A DNA stretch of 64,000 nt from Oligoflexales bacterium (GCA_023301465.1 JALZUQ010000001.1:1-64000); one strand, 5' to 3'; positions 36,209 to 45,109 are shown, counted from the stretch's first letter. Notes: a model not told the origin generated them from the letters alone. A program made the numbers and translations.

Positions 36209-38632
36209 ATGAAACTATTTTTTGTATCTATCATATTTTTTATTAGTTTAAATTCTTCATCCGTCTTTTGTGACAACAATGATGATTTTATTCAAGCAAC
36301 CACAAAACAACAACAAGCCATTCTTGGAAACTCCATCATGGATTTCTTCAAAAAACAAAAAAGGCTACCAAATAGCCGAACAGAATTAGCAAAGTTCATC
36401 AAACTGAAACCAAAAACACTCACCAACACCTTCGATGACAACTATATAGCTGATGCTCTAGAATCTTTAGACAAAACACAACAAAAATCTTTTTTAGAAA
36501 ATATTAGCAAGTATTCCTTTTTAAGAATGAAAGAACAATGGGAAGAACCTTTTTCTGAAGTGTTTTTAACCGAAACCAAAATCTCCCAAGATCACCTAGA
36601 TCGGCTACTGGCAGGCGATACTCTAGAAGACTACCTCGACACTCACTTTAAAAAAGAATTCGAAGAAAAACGAAAACAAATCCTAACCAACTTTATTGCA
36701 CATATTAAACAACGAAGAGAATTCCCAGAACAACATGAGTTTTTCGGATGGTTTACAGATTTTCTGGCAGAAAAATACAAAAAAGCTTCTGAATTAGATG
36801 AAAAAACACTGAACAGCTTATTAAAAACACTGTTTAAAAATGACAACGAGCAAGAAATCTTTGAAGATTTTATTGCGTACTTCCATGAAAACTCTAACGG
36901 AGCTTACGTTATTAATAAGAAGTTTATTAACGAAGAAGCCACAAAGAACCTTCTAGAAGCAATGAAAAACTCTGATCGATACATCATTTCAAGCATCGGC
37001 GAGAAACTACCCTTCACTGAGAAAAGATTAAAAGCTTTAATGGCATATGCAAAAGCAAACAATGCTCAACTTTTTTTGGTCCCCCTTGAATACACTACCG
37101 GGCAATTTGATAATATTATCCACGAGCATGATTGGATTCACCTTGTGTTTGATCAAGTCTGGCCATCAAAGTATTGGAGAATTGCCGCCCTTAATGTCAT
37201 TCGCAAAATGATTAACCCTTTGGCTAGTGCTGATAAAATTGGGCCTAGACATGAAAGTATTATTGTTGGTGCACCTAAAATACAAGCTAAAACAGTCTCT
37301 ACCTCAGGAAATAAACATCGAAGCAAAACCCTGATCGCTACAGGTACTGTTGACGACGCAATCTATGCTTCACAAACCTACAGGATGCAAAGAACCGCTC
37401 TTATTGCAGAAGAAATGCATGAGCAAGGGGCTTTGATAATGGAGAAAGTATCTGACGTTGAGCCCGGCGACCGACTCATTCCCCACGGTGAGTTTGCCCA
37501 TAGATTTATTGAGTTTACACCCTCCCATATTGACCACCTTGGCGTTAAAGTTGAAGAGGGTTTCTATGACTTAGACAAACATTACTCGGTGAGTGGAAAT
37601 ATTACCGATGCTCAACCGTATGCTATCGCTCTTGCAGATACCCACTTCCCAGATATGACTGATTTACCGGGAATGACAGCAGCTATTGAGTTAATCATGA
37701 AACGTTTTCCAAATGTCAGACAACTCCATCTTCACGACTTTATCGAAGGCACTCCCTTTAATCATCATCAAGAAGGAAATTACCGTCAACGTGCAGGACT
37801 TCATGCCGCACAAAGAAGTATTGCTGAACAAATCAGGCAAGGGATTAAACTGATCAACTACTTCACGAGCAACCTACCAAATACTGTCATCAAAGTTGTA
37901 GAGTCAAACCATCCAGAATGGATAAACAGCTATATCAATCAAGGTAAGCACCTACGTGACCCTGAGAATCATGACATTGGTATTGATATTCACGCCTATT
38001 CCGTTCAAAACAAAGTAAGCCCACTAGAAGCTCTTTTGCTTTTAACACAAGATAAACTTTTTCGACGTCAGTACAATATATCTCCCATCACAAATATCGA
38101 AAAAGTTGTTTATGCCAAGGTAGGCGATCCTCACCAAACAGATACTGATATCCCAGTTATGACTGGAATGCATGGGCATAAGGGAGCTGGTGGAGCAAGA
38201 GGCTCAAAAGGCACAAAGGTGCGTGGGCTTGACCGTGGCGTTGGGGCACACGATCACACCTTCTGGAGAGAAGATGGGGTCATGTCTATTGGTGCTGGGT
38301 TTAGGACCGCGGATTATGCAAAAGGCGGCTTTTCAAACTGGCAAGGACCTGCTTTGGGACTTGTTTACCCAGACGGTGCGATTACTCACTTAATATCCGT
38401 TGGAAAAAAATACGAGTACGTTAGAGACCCTGATGCCCCCCCGTCTAATCCTAAGACTTTTTTCGCTGAGGGTTACCCAAAAGCTGAAGCTGTATACACT
38501 CTTAATAATGGCTACATTGCTCAAGACAGCTCTGATGCTTTTAATGGAAACGGCAAACTTGATGAGAATAACCCTCGTTATGCCCCAAAAAGCAGCACTG
38601 GGAAGAGCTGTGGCCCTGATTTATTTAGATAG
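36209..38632 (+). CDS. Secreted calcineurin-like metallophosphoesterase resembling phage T5 A1 protein
   Basis: An 807-residue protein with a signal peptide (about 1-21), a helical Lys/Glu-rich N-terminal region (22-250) and a C-terminal two-thirds that resembles phage T5 A1-type proteins, as I recall them. The recalled pattern covers RYIISSIGEKLPFTEKRLKAL, the SGNITDAQ..ALADTH strand and MHGHKGAGGARGS. The metal-site residues fit a metallophosphoesterase: Asp477-x-His479, Asp510 in HLHD, Asn567-His568 in ESNHPEW, His655/His657, and His681-x-His683. T5 A1 is needed for host DNA breakdown early in infection. Here a signal peptide would send it out of the cytoplasm. Nuclease activity is inference. 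GGAG lies in the preceding gene, 3 bases away. Confidence 0.6.
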   Translation: MKLFFVSIIFFISLNSSSVFCDNNDDFIQATTKQQQAILGNSIMDFFKKQKRLPNSRTELAKFIKLKPKTLTNTFDDNYIADALESLDKTQQKSFLENISKYSFLRMKEQWEEPFSEVFLTETKISQDHLDRLLAGDTLEDYLDTHFKKEFEEKRKQILTNFIAHIKQRREFPEQHEFFGWFTDFLAEKYKKASELDEKTLNSLLKTLFKNDNEQEIFEDFIAYFHENSNGAYVINKKFINEEATKNLLEAMKNSDRYIISSIGEKLPFTEKRLKALMAYAKANNAQLFLVPLEYTTGQFDNIIHEHDWIHLVFDQVWPSKYWRIAALNVIRKMINPLASADKIGPRHESIIVGAPKIQAKTVSTSGNKHRSKTLIATGTVDDAIYASQTYRMQRTALIAEEMHEQGALIMEKVSDVEPGDRLIPHGEFAHRFIEFTPSHIDHLGVKVEEGFYDLDKHYSVSGNITDAQPYAIALADTHFPDMTDLPGMTAAIELIMKRFPNVRQLHLHDFIEGTPFNHHQEGNYRQRAGLHAAQRSIAEQIRQGIKLINYFTSNLPNTVIKVVESNHPEWINSYINQGKHLRDPENHDIGIDIHAYSVQNKVSPLEALLLLTQDKLFRRQYNISPITNIEKVVYAKVGDPHQTDTDIPVMTGMHGHKGAGGARGSKGTKVRGLDRGVGAHDHTFWREDGVMSIGAGFRTADYAKGGFSNWQGPALGLVYPDGAITHLISVGKKYEYVRDPDAPPSNPKTFFAEGYPKAEAVYTLNNGYIAQDSSDAFNGNGKLDENNPRYAPKSSTGKSCGPDLFR

Positions 38633-38723
38633 GCTCTTATTCTCACGCAAACGGCTCAAAGAACTGATGGTTCTTTAGGCGGTTCTTCATGACTCTTTCA
38701 TGCAATCATGTTAAAAATCAGGC

Positions 38724-39677
38724 ATGAAGTTATTTATATTTTTTACATGCAGTCTTTTATTTTCAACCACTCTTTTTGCAAAACGCACAAAGATCGACGG
38801 CATTGCCGCAATTGTTGAAGGTTCTCCCATCCTTTATTCTGACGTGGTTCAGAAGGTCCAAAAAGGTCCGTTAGTAGCTATTTCTGACTACCCTTCTCAA
38901 CCCACAGCTTCAGAAAGTGAACGAGCATTAAATGATTCCATTAACATGGAGCTCATTTTGAAAGTTATCGAACAAGACAACCTCGAAATTGACAACACCG
39001 AAGTAGAGACAGAAATTACAAAGTTTTTATCTGGGCAAGGCACTGACAAAGCAGGCCTCGTTAAATTTCTAAAACAGCAAGGGCGTACCTACGAGGGCTA
39101 TAAAGAAGATTTTGCAACACAGCTTTTGATGCGAAGGTTTCAGGGCAGATACATTATGCCCCTTGTAAAAATTACGAATGATGAACTAAAAGCCCACTAC
39201 AAAACACGCGGCTCAAGTGTAGGCGGGGCAACTAATGTAAAACTACACCATATTCTTTTTAAAGTTCAAACAGAGGCTGGCTTAAAGAAAGCACAGAAAA
39301 AAGCTATTCGAGTTTTGACTGAAATTAATAAGTCCGGTGATTTTTTTGCTGCTGTAAGAAAATACTCGCAAGACGAGTACTCAAGAAGTAAAAAAGGGTT
39401 TATGGGTGATTTTAAGGTCAAAGATTTACATCCCGCTATTAAGCAAGTCATTATGTCTTTAAATGAAAAACAACCTAGCCCACCTACTGTCTCCCCACTA
39501 GGGATGCATATATTCTATGTAGCTAGTAAAAAAGGCGGGAAAAAAGCCAGCTTTGAAGACTTAAAGCCTAGACTAGAAGCTGAACTTCGTTCGCTAGAAA
39601 TTACAAAACAGACACAACTCTGGCTTTTAGAGAAAAGAGCAAAAGCCAAAATTAAAATTGTAAAAAAATCTTCTTAG
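38724..39677 (+). CDS. SurA/PpiC-like peptidyl-prolyl cis-trans isomerase, periplasmic
   Basis: A 317-residue foldase. It has a signal peptide (1-19, ending LFA), a SurA-N-like helical domain opening with IDGIAAIVEGSPILYSDV, and one parvulin domain with VKLHHILFKVQTE, then KGFMGDF and SPLGMHIFYV. The two-domain layout matches SurA-like chaperones with a single parvulin unit. It lies 91 bases after the A1-like gene and could help fold its neighbours' products or outer-membrane proteins. It ends in a 4-base convergent overlap with the MBL hydrolase gene. The ribosome-binding site is weak. Confidence 0.87.
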   Translation: MKLFIFFTCSLLFSTTLFAKRTKIDGIAAIVEGSPILYSDVVQKVQKGPLVAISDYPSQPTASESERALNDSINMELILKVIEQDNLEIDNTEVETEITKFLSGQGTDKAGLVKFLKQQGRTYEGYKEDFATQLLMRRFQGRYIMPLVKITNDELKAHYKTRGSSVGGATNVKLHHILFKVQTEAGLKKAQKKAIRVLTEINKSGDFFAAVRKYSQDEYSRSKKGFMGDFKVKDLHPAIKQVIMSLNEKQPSPPTVSPLGMHIFYVASKKGGKKASFEDLKPRLEAELRSLEITKQTQLWLLEKRAKAKIKIVKKSS

Positions 39678-40459
39678 GACGAAAGACCACCACGCAGGTT
39701 GTATTTCATGCTGATTGAAAGCAGCTTAGGTTCATTGAGTTGTTTGTCACGACTTGTTCTCATTTCTACAAAGCCCGATTGACTCACTTCACTATTTAAG
39801 TGTTTATTTAATTTTTTTAATTCATCGATTGTTGTTTTGCATTTAACAGGTCTTCCATTAGGGCCATAGTCGTGGCCAACATAAACCAGTGTATCTCCAG
39901 GCAAAGCAAAAAGTTTTTTAGTCACCGACTCAAAAAGCTTTTCTGCACTACCGCCCGGAAAATCACAACGCCCAGAACCAAAATCTGGCATAAACACCGC
40001 ATCTCCAACAAAAACTGCCGATTCGTTTATGAAAAGGCTCATACAGGCTGGAGTGTGCCCTGGAGTATGAATCACTTTGCAGGTTAACCCACCAACAGTG
40101 AAAGTTTGTCCATCACTCAACAAGCCATCAAACGCTTCATCATGAAAGCTTACTTGAAAACTGTCACACACTTGACGCACACCTTCATGAATATAAGTTT
40201 TGGTTTGGAACTTGTGTTTAAAAAGTTGACTCGCAGTAATATGATCCGCATGAACATGTGTTTCAACGACTGCCAACGGAGTAATGGATTCCTTTAAAAG
40301 GTATTCGCATACCTCATCAAAACCCGCTGTCGATAAAGACTTGTTCTCAATATCGTAATTCCAAACTGGATCAATGACGATTGCCTCTCTAGAAAGAGGG
40401 TCACTCACAGCATATGTATATGTTCCTGTTGCCTTGTCATAAAAATCTTTAATGATCAA
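39674..40459 (-). CDS. MBL-fold hydrolase, persulfide dioxygenase-like (ETHE1/Blh type)
   Basis: A 261-residue metallo-beta-lactamase-fold enzyme. It has the metal motif ETHVHADHITA, then HTPGHTPACM and the SGRCDFPGGSAEKLF segment with VGHDYGP typical of ETHE1/Blh persulfide dioxygenases and rhodanese-linked hydrolases. The C-terminal RDKQLNEPKLLSISMKYNLRGG also fits the Blh group. It probably oxidises glutathione persulfide to sulfite, so it is a sulfur detoxification enzyme. It is last in a five-gene minus-strand run and follows the Ste24-like gene by 1 base. Confidence 0.85.
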   Translation of the reverse strand: MIIKDFYDKATGTYTYAVSDPLSREAIVIDPVWNYDIENKSLSTAGFDEVCEYLLKESITPLAVVETHVHADHITASQLFKHKFQTKTYIHEGVRQVCDSFQVSFHDEAFDGLLSDGQTFTVGGLTCKVIHTPGHTPACMSLFINESAVFVGDAVFMPDFGSGRCDFPGGSAEKLFESVTKKLFALPGDTLVYVGHDYGPNGRPVKCKTTIDELKKLNKHLNSEVSQSGFVEMRTSRDKQLNEPKLLSISMKYNLRGGLSS

Positions 40460-40460
40460 A

Positions 40461-41705
40461 CTACACCTTCAATGCTTTTAAACGCTCAATCATTGGAGGG
40501 TGAGAATAATAAAAAGTAGAAAAAAGCGGGTGCGTAATCGGCATAGCACTACTTGTTTCTCTTAATTTTAATAAACCGTCTTTCAAGTGCACGGCTCCAG
40601 ACTCATAATTTTCTTTTGCAAATTTATCTGCTGCAAACTCATTTTTACGAGACAAAAAAGACTCTAAAGGTTGCAAAATGATGTCTGCTAACCCAAACCA
40701 CATACTAAAAACCACTAAGGCCCCATAGTTTGATACACCATCAAAGAAGAAAGCTTGATAAAAAGACTCGTAAGGAAGGCAACGACTAAGTAAGAAAAAC
40801 ATCAAGCCTGTTGTAAGAGTCGAGCGAATTAACGCACCTCGTACGTGATTTAATTTAAAATGCCCTAGCTCATGAGCCAAAACCGCAACTACCTGCTTAG
40901 GAGATAAAGCCTCAACAAGAGTGTCGAACAAAACTATTTTCTTTTTGCCAAAAACACCTGTGAAATATGCATTTCCATGACTAGAACGCATTGAAGCGTT
41001 CATAATAGAAATTCCAGAGTGATTAAATCCTACTTTATTCGCTAGTTTATCAATTTCTTGTTTCAGTTCGCCCTCAGGAACTTCCGAAAACTTGTTAAAC
41101 AACGGTGCAAGTAACGTAGGATAGATAAGCATTGTGACTAAGCTAAAGCCCGTCATTAATACCCAAGCCCACAGCCACCACATTGATAATGAACTCATTA
41201 CCCACAATAACCCGGAAACAAGTAACCCACCAAGAAGAACTCCTATGAAAACACCCTTTAAACGATCCATAAAAAAAGTTATGGGCTTAGATTTATTAAA
41301 CCCATGTTTTTCTTCAAGAACAAACGTACGGTAATAATCAAACGGCAAATTAAACAGCATAGACGCAATGACTAAAACCCCAAAAAAACCAAGTCCAATA
41401 GTAATAGGACTTGAAAAATAGGACTTACTGATCTGTTCGACCCAGCCAAATCCGCCATTAACTAAAAAAGCAATAAATACAATAAACTTAATAGCGTTTA
41501 CGATACTAGAATACTTGTATTTTGCTGTGCTATAAGAAAGGGTCTTTGTCATGTCTTCTTCTGTAATACCCAAAGACTGAATTGCCTCTTCTTGATTATG
41601 TTTATCTAAATAAAAATCTCTATTTTTGCGTGCAAGAAACCGCTCAAACATAAAATATGCAAGCTTGATAATAACAAAAAGCCATAATATTTGATTTGCA
41701 TTCAT
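40461..41705 (-). CDS. Ste24/CAAX-prenyl protease 1-like M48 membrane metalloprotease
   Basis: A 414-residue, multi-pass membrane zinc protease. Several N-terminal transmembrane segments lead to the metal motif LAHELGHFKLNH near 277, with ENEFAADKFA further on. The FRTFVLEEKHGFN and MRSSHGNAYFTGVFG segments match the Ste24 type, distinct from HtpX and from the small M48 lipoprotein also in this window. ATG 41705 has GGAG nine bases upstream; an in-frame TTG five codons earlier overlaps that site. Bacteria lack prenylated CAAX proteins, so the substrate is unknown; membrane protein quality control is likely. Confidence 0.88.
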   Translation of the reverse strand: MNANQILWLFVIIKLAYFMFERFLARKNRDFYLDKHNQEEAIQSLGITEEDMTKTLSYSTAKYKYSSIVNAIKFIVFIAFLVNGGFGWVEQISKSYFSSPITIGLGFFGVLVIASMLFNLPFDYYRTFVLEEKHGFNKSKPITFFMDRLKGVFIGVLLGGLLVSGLLWVMSSLSMWWLWAWVLMTGFSLVTMLIYPTLLAPLFNKFSEVPEGELKQEIDKLANKVGFNHSGISIMNASMRSSHGNAYFTGVFGKKKIVLFDTLVEALSPKQVVAVLAHELGHFKLNHVRGALIRSTLTTGLMFFLLSRCLPYESFYQAFFFDGVSNYGALVVFSMWFGLADIILQPLESFLSRKNEFAADKFAKENYESGAVHLKDGLLKLRETSSAMPITHPLFSTFYYSHPPMIERLKALKV

Positions 41706-41734
41706 CTGTTCGTTCTCCAATAAAATCTATGTTA

Positions 41735-42415
41735 CTAATCAATGCCAAGCTTAGGCAGCATCTCATAGACTTGGTTAAAATCATGAGCAACTATATCAGG
41801 ATTATAATCTTCTAAAAGCTCTAATGAGAAAGACCCTGTTGTCATAGCCATTGTATTACTTTTGATTGCTTTGCCACAGATTATATCTCTAGGCGTATCA
41901 CCAATAACCCAAATATGGCCGGAGTCTATCTCTGGGTGTCTCTTACTTAACTCACGCTTTGCCATCTTCGCAACATCGTTTCGCTCTTCATAGTTATCAC
42001 CAAAGCCCCCAAACTCAAAAGCCTCCCATAACCCAAAGTGCTCTAATTTTATACGGGCCCCTTCTTTCATGTTTCCAGTAAGCAGGCCAACCACAACATC
42101 GTCACGATTGATAAGAATATCCAAAATTTTCTCAACCCCGGGAAGTACCGATTCCGACTCTTGATTTAAGAAGTCAGGCAGCTTTGAAAGATAATTAGAT
42201 TTAAAGACCTCAATACTCTCAGTAGTTACTTCTATTTCAGCATACTCTAAGATTTGTTTTACTAAAGCAAGGTCGCAGCTTCCATCAAAAACAACCGTCC
42301 CCTCATCTGGTGACACACCATACAACTCTTCGGAAGCCGCATACATCGCTTTCGAACCAGCACCCGCTGTTGTAATTAAAGTACCATCAATATCAAACAG
42401 CCATGCGTATTTCAT
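41735..42415 (-). CDS. HAD-family hydrolase, phosphoglycolate phosphatase-like
   Basis: A 226-residue cytoplasmic HAD hydrolase. It has WLFDIDGTLITT (motif I), VVGLLTGNMKEGA (motif II), and VIGDTPRDIICGKA (motif IV), with an alpha-helical cap between, as in Gph or beta-phosphoglucomutase-like enzymes. The substrate cannot be told from the sequence. It overlaps the thioesterase gene by 4 bases (ATGA) and lies 29 bases before the Ste24-like gene. Confidence 0.88.
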   Translation of the reverse strand: MKYAWLFDIDGTLITTAGAGSKAMYAASEELYGVSPDEGTVVFDGSCDLALVKQILEYAEIEVTTESIEVFKSNYLSKLPDFLNQESESVLPGVEKILDILINRDDVVVGLLTGNMKEGARIKLEHFGLWEAFEFGGFGDNYEERNDVAKMAKRELSKRHPEIDSGHIWVIGDTPRDIICGKAIKSNTMAMTTGSFSLELLEDYNPDIVAHDFNQVYEMLPKLGID

Positions 42416-42795
42416 GATTGCCCCTTTATGCTTTTTAAATATTCTGGGATTTTTGTTGGCTTTAATTCAGAATTAATACAAATAAAATGCAAGACCGCTT
42501 CTACAAATGGTTTTTTATTTTCATCGTACGCTACTTGCTTTGCACTAAAGCTAGCACCGCCAATTTTTTGAATCTCACAAGTAAATATAATCTTATCTCG
42601 AAATTTTGCTGGTTGAATATATTCCGTTTCAATTTTTTTGATAACAAGACCGAGACCTTCTTTTAAGAGTAGCTGATACTGCTTATCCCAGAGTTTGGTT
42701 CGGTACCTTTCAAATAGTCGGATCCAATTGTAATGGCCTATGATACCCATAAAATCTAGGTCATCAAGCTCGGTAATGTGTATGTATTCGTGCAT
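42412..42795 (-). CDS. Hot-dog acyl-CoA thioesterase, YbgC-like
   Basis: A 127-residue hot-dog fold protein. The segment LDDLDFMGIIGHYNWIRLFERYR matches the catalytic stretch of YbgC/4-hydroxybenzoyl-CoA thioesterases (D..GxVxxxxYxxxFE), with Asp early and Tyr in the helix. Its substrate is unknown; YbgC-type enzymes act on short acyl-CoA or acyl carrier protein. It sits between the O-antigen-ligase-like gene and the HAD gene, overlapping the latter. Confidence 0.78.
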   Translation of the reverse strand: MHEYIHITELDDLDFMGIIGHYNWIRLFERYRTKLWDKQYQLLLKEGLGLVIKKIETEYIQPAKFRDKIIFTCEIQKIGGASFSAKQVAYDENKKPFVEAVLHFICINSELKPTKIPEYLKSIKGQS

Positions 42796-42829
42796 TTATT
42801 TATTAAATCATATTTTTATAAAAAATACG

Positions 42830-44062
42830 TTAATCTTTCACGGTTTCGTCTTCAAAACGATGAAAAATTGTGAACAATAGCAGTACCAAGCAAATCACGG
42901 TGATATTACCACTCTTTGATAGCACCGAATTTTCGGTAATGGCAGCAACCAAAAAACCATAAAGAGCGAGAAAACCATAAATTAATTCAGGGGGAAGCTT
43001 TGTTTTTTTCGTTCTATAAAAACGAAAAACTTCATAAGGGATTTTTATCCACAAAAGTAAAAGAATGGGCAGAGCACCTACCAAGCCATACTTTGCTAGC
43101 AACGTAAGGTAACTATTGTGAGCGTTTTTTTGATTTCTTGGATAAAACTTGTTTACATAGTCTGATTTAGAAAGATTGGCAATATTCTGAACAAACGGTT
43201 TTTCCAAACCCTTCGAGCCGGTTCCAAAAACGGGATATTGCTTAAAGGTCATCCAAGCAGACTCCCAAAAAATAAGGCGAAGTCGGTTAGAGTGGGATGC
43301 GTTTTGACTTGAATCAAATGCAGATACCACTCTTGTTTTAACCCTTAGCTTGTGCTTATCTCCAACAGAAAACCATAAGGCCCCCGCTAACAACATTAAT
43401 AAACACAAGTACTTTGGCCTTAAAAAGGACAGACAAATCAATGAAGGAAATACCGCAATCCAGACACCTCGAGTACCGTTACCAATTAGCACCAACAACC
43501 CCAAACAAAACACCAAGCCCAATGCAAACTTCCACCGAAGCTTTTGAACTCCCAAAGCGAGCAGGCCATAGACAATAACCACCGCAGGACCAAGCATATG
43601 ACCATATCTCATCGTATCGTAAAAAGAGCTCACCCTCGAAACAGGGTTTTTAAACCATGTCTTCATCAAGGGAGCTGCACCTATAAATGAGATACAAAGA
43701 GACACAACCCAAAGCACTGCCAGTAAACGAAACATACGCCTGCTAGCGATAAACTCCCAAGCTACAAACACCATCAATAAATAACTAAACTTATCAAAAG
43801 CAGAAACGCTGCCGGTTTGTGGGATATTGACAACATCTGAAACTACTGGCATTAAAAAAGCCAGACTAACCCACCAAAAAAAACCCCTAGGCATAGCCCT
43901 CAAAGATTTTTTTTCGATTTTAAAACGCCAAAATAGTGCGGCCACACCAAGCCAAACAGAATACATAAGCCCACCTGTCCAAATAAAAAAAGACAGGCAA
44001 TAGACCACCAAAGTAAAGTTTGCCAAAGCTTGTGAGTCTACGGATTTGATCAATTCTTTCAT
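42830..44062 (-). CDS. O-antigen ligase/polymerase-like membrane protein (Wzy_C type)
   Basis: A 410-residue protein with about ten hydrophobic segments. The conserved stretch FGTGSKGLEKP..KNAHNSYLTLLAKYGLVGALPIL is the typical O-antigen ligase/Wzy_C pattern with the NAHNSYL histidine. It likely joins O-antigen or a related glycan to lipid A-core or polymerises it in the inner membrane. No other polysaccharide cluster surrounds it; the only possible partners nearby are the glycosyltransferases at 45110 and 62064. It heads the five-gene operon. Confidence 0.85.
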   Translation of the reverse strand: MKELIKSVDSQALANFTLVVYCLSFFIWTGGLMYSVWLGVAALFWRFKIEKKSLRAMPRGFFWWVSLAFLMPVVSDVVNIPQTGSVSAFDKFSYLLMVFVAWEFIASRRMFRLLAVLWVVSLCISFIGAAPLMKTWFKNPVSRVSSFYDTMRYGHMLGPAVVIVYGLLALGVQKLRWKFALGLVFCLGLLVLIGNGTRGVWIAVFPSLICLSFLRPKYLCLLMLLAGALWFSVGDKHKLRVKTRVVSAFDSSQNASHSNRLRLIFWESAWMTFKQYPVFGTGSKGLEKPFVQNIANLSKSDYVNKFYPRNQKNAHNSYLTLLAKYGLVGALPILLLLWIKIPYEVFRFYRTKKTKLPPELIYGFLALYGFLVAAITENSVLSKSGNITVICLVLLLFTIFHRFEDETVKD

Positions 44063-44132
44063 CTGAAACAGCTTCTATCTATTTGGAACAGACCACAAGA
44101 AATTTTAAAGATCTGCCCTACAAAACAACAAC

Positions 44133-44165
44133 TTGCAAAATAACCATAAATTTGTATAGTATTAA
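44133..44165 (+). promoter_or_regulatory. Promoter and LexA-like operator of the repressor gene
   Basis: TTGCAA (44133-44138) and TATAGT (44155-44160) with 16-base spacing make a sigma-70-like promoter. The 23-mer at 44143-44165 (starting ACCATAAATTTGTATAG) overlaps the -10 box and matches the site at 44920-44942 at 20 of 23 positions. Both are near-palindromes of ACCATA-N6-TATGGT. The placement fits autorepression by the LexA-type protein encoded next. Confidence 0.6.
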
Positions 44166-44194
44166 TAGAATATATTTAAAGTAAGGGCTATTTT

Positions 44195-44869
44195 ATGCTA
44201 GCAAACTCACTGCCAAAATTAACAGCCATACAAGAAAAAGCTTTAAAGTTTATACACCGCACAACTGTCAAACGCGGGACACCCCCAACCTTGAGAGAAC
44301 TCTGTGAATACATGGGCTACAAGGCCATCGGGTCTGCACAAGATGTTGTGTCTGCCCTCAGAAAAAAACAATACCTCATCAAACCCAAGCAACAGTCTGC
44401 TCGCAGCCTCAGCTTAACAAACATCGCAAACAACCTTTTTCACAAACCCAGTTTAAGCGAACTCGGAAACCTATATACGGTCCCTTGTCTAGGCACGGTT
44501 CCAGCAGGAAACCCCATTGAAGCTGTTGAGGAACGTATTGGAAACCTAACTATTTCACCTGAACTTATGAAAAGACACCATCGCAAACCCAAAAACCTTT
44601 TTGCTTTAAAGGCACAAGGTTGGTCCATGCGAGACGCTGCAATATCAGATGGTGACTGGTTAATCGTAAAACAAACGAAAGAAGCCGAGAAAGGGCAAAT
44701 CGTTGTTGCTCGCCTAAAAGACGAAGCCACCGTAAAAAGACTGATGTACGACAAAAGGCGAGGGTATTTCCTCAAACCTGAAAACCCTGACTTTCAAAAT
44801 ATCTACGGAGACGAAAACCCATTTGAAGTCATTGGTGAAGTCGTTGCCTTGCAGCGTATGATTGTTTAA
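44195..44869 (+). CDS. lexA: LexA-type SOS repressor (S24 family)
   Basis: A 224-residue self-cleaving repressor. The N-terminal winged helix (about 8-75) has TPPTLRELCEYMGY and SAQDVVSALRKKQYL, the LexA-type recognition region. The C-terminal peptidase has a cleavage site at Ala104-Gly105 (TVPAGNP), the nucleophile Ser144 (GWSM) and Lys181; the Ser-Lys distance of 37 equals that of E. coli LexA. AAGGG lies before the ATG. Its operator-like site overlaps the promoter, and a second site lies downstream, so it should control both. The linker is somewhat longer than in E. coli LexA. Confidence 0.88.
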   Translation: MLANSLPKLTAIQEKALKFIHRTTVKRGTPPTLRELCEYMGYKAIGSAQDVVSALRKKQYLIKPKQQSARSLSLTNIANNLFHKPSLSELGNLYTVPCLGTVPAGNPIEAVEERIGNLTISPELMKRHHRKPKNLFALKAQGWSMRDAAISDGDWLIVKQTKEAEKGQIVVARLKDEATVKRLMYDKRRGYFLKPENPDFQNIYGDENPFEVIGEVVALQRMIV

Positions 44870-44894
44870 AAAACGTACTTCTCTAACCCGGAGC

Positions 44895-44942
44895 TTGACG
44901 CGATCAAAGATTAGTTGATACCATATATTTGTATGGTGTTAA
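44895..44942 (+). promoter_or_regulatory. Second LexA-like operator with candidate promoter
   Basis: A 23-mer (44920-44942) with the perfect palindrome ACCATA-N6-TATGGT, near-identical to the site in front of lexA. TTGACG (44895-44900) and TACCAT (44919-44924) form a candidate promoter with 18-base spacing, on which the operator would sit. No gene with a ribosome-binding site follows in the next 150 bases. Confidence 0.5.
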
Positions 44943-44997
44943 GTTTGAAGCCTCTTCAAGTAAGCCTCAAAAACAAGCTCTACCACAGACCTAGCTA

Positions 44998-45031
44998 GTG
45001 GCAGACCTTACTTTCCCCCACTCTCTGCCAC
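44998..45031 (+). ncRNA. Candidate small RNA hairpin downstream of the LexA-like operator
   Basis: GTGGCAGA (44998-45005) pairs perfectly with TCTGCCAC (45024-45031) around an 18-base, pyrimidine-rich loop that includes CTTTCCCCCAC. It lies 56 bases past the operator. A C-rich loop could base-pair with ribosome-binding sites. The rest of 44943-45109 has no gene I can support. The 3' end and expression are unknown. Confidence 0.3.
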
Positions 45032-45109
45032 AAACCTCAACCAAACATACCAAATACTTCAAGCTTTTTTCACCCATACTTCTCTGAGCTCACGACTCGT
45101 GAACTAGTG

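Noticed and set aside
38658-38676. Hairpin between the A1-like gene and the SurA-like gene as terminator
   Set aside because: A 7-bp stem is present, but no T-run follows, so termination is not supported.
44933-44998. 21-codon ORF beginning at ATG in the second LexA-like operator
   Set aside because: No ribosome-binding site and the ATG is within the operator palindrome; more likely non-coding.
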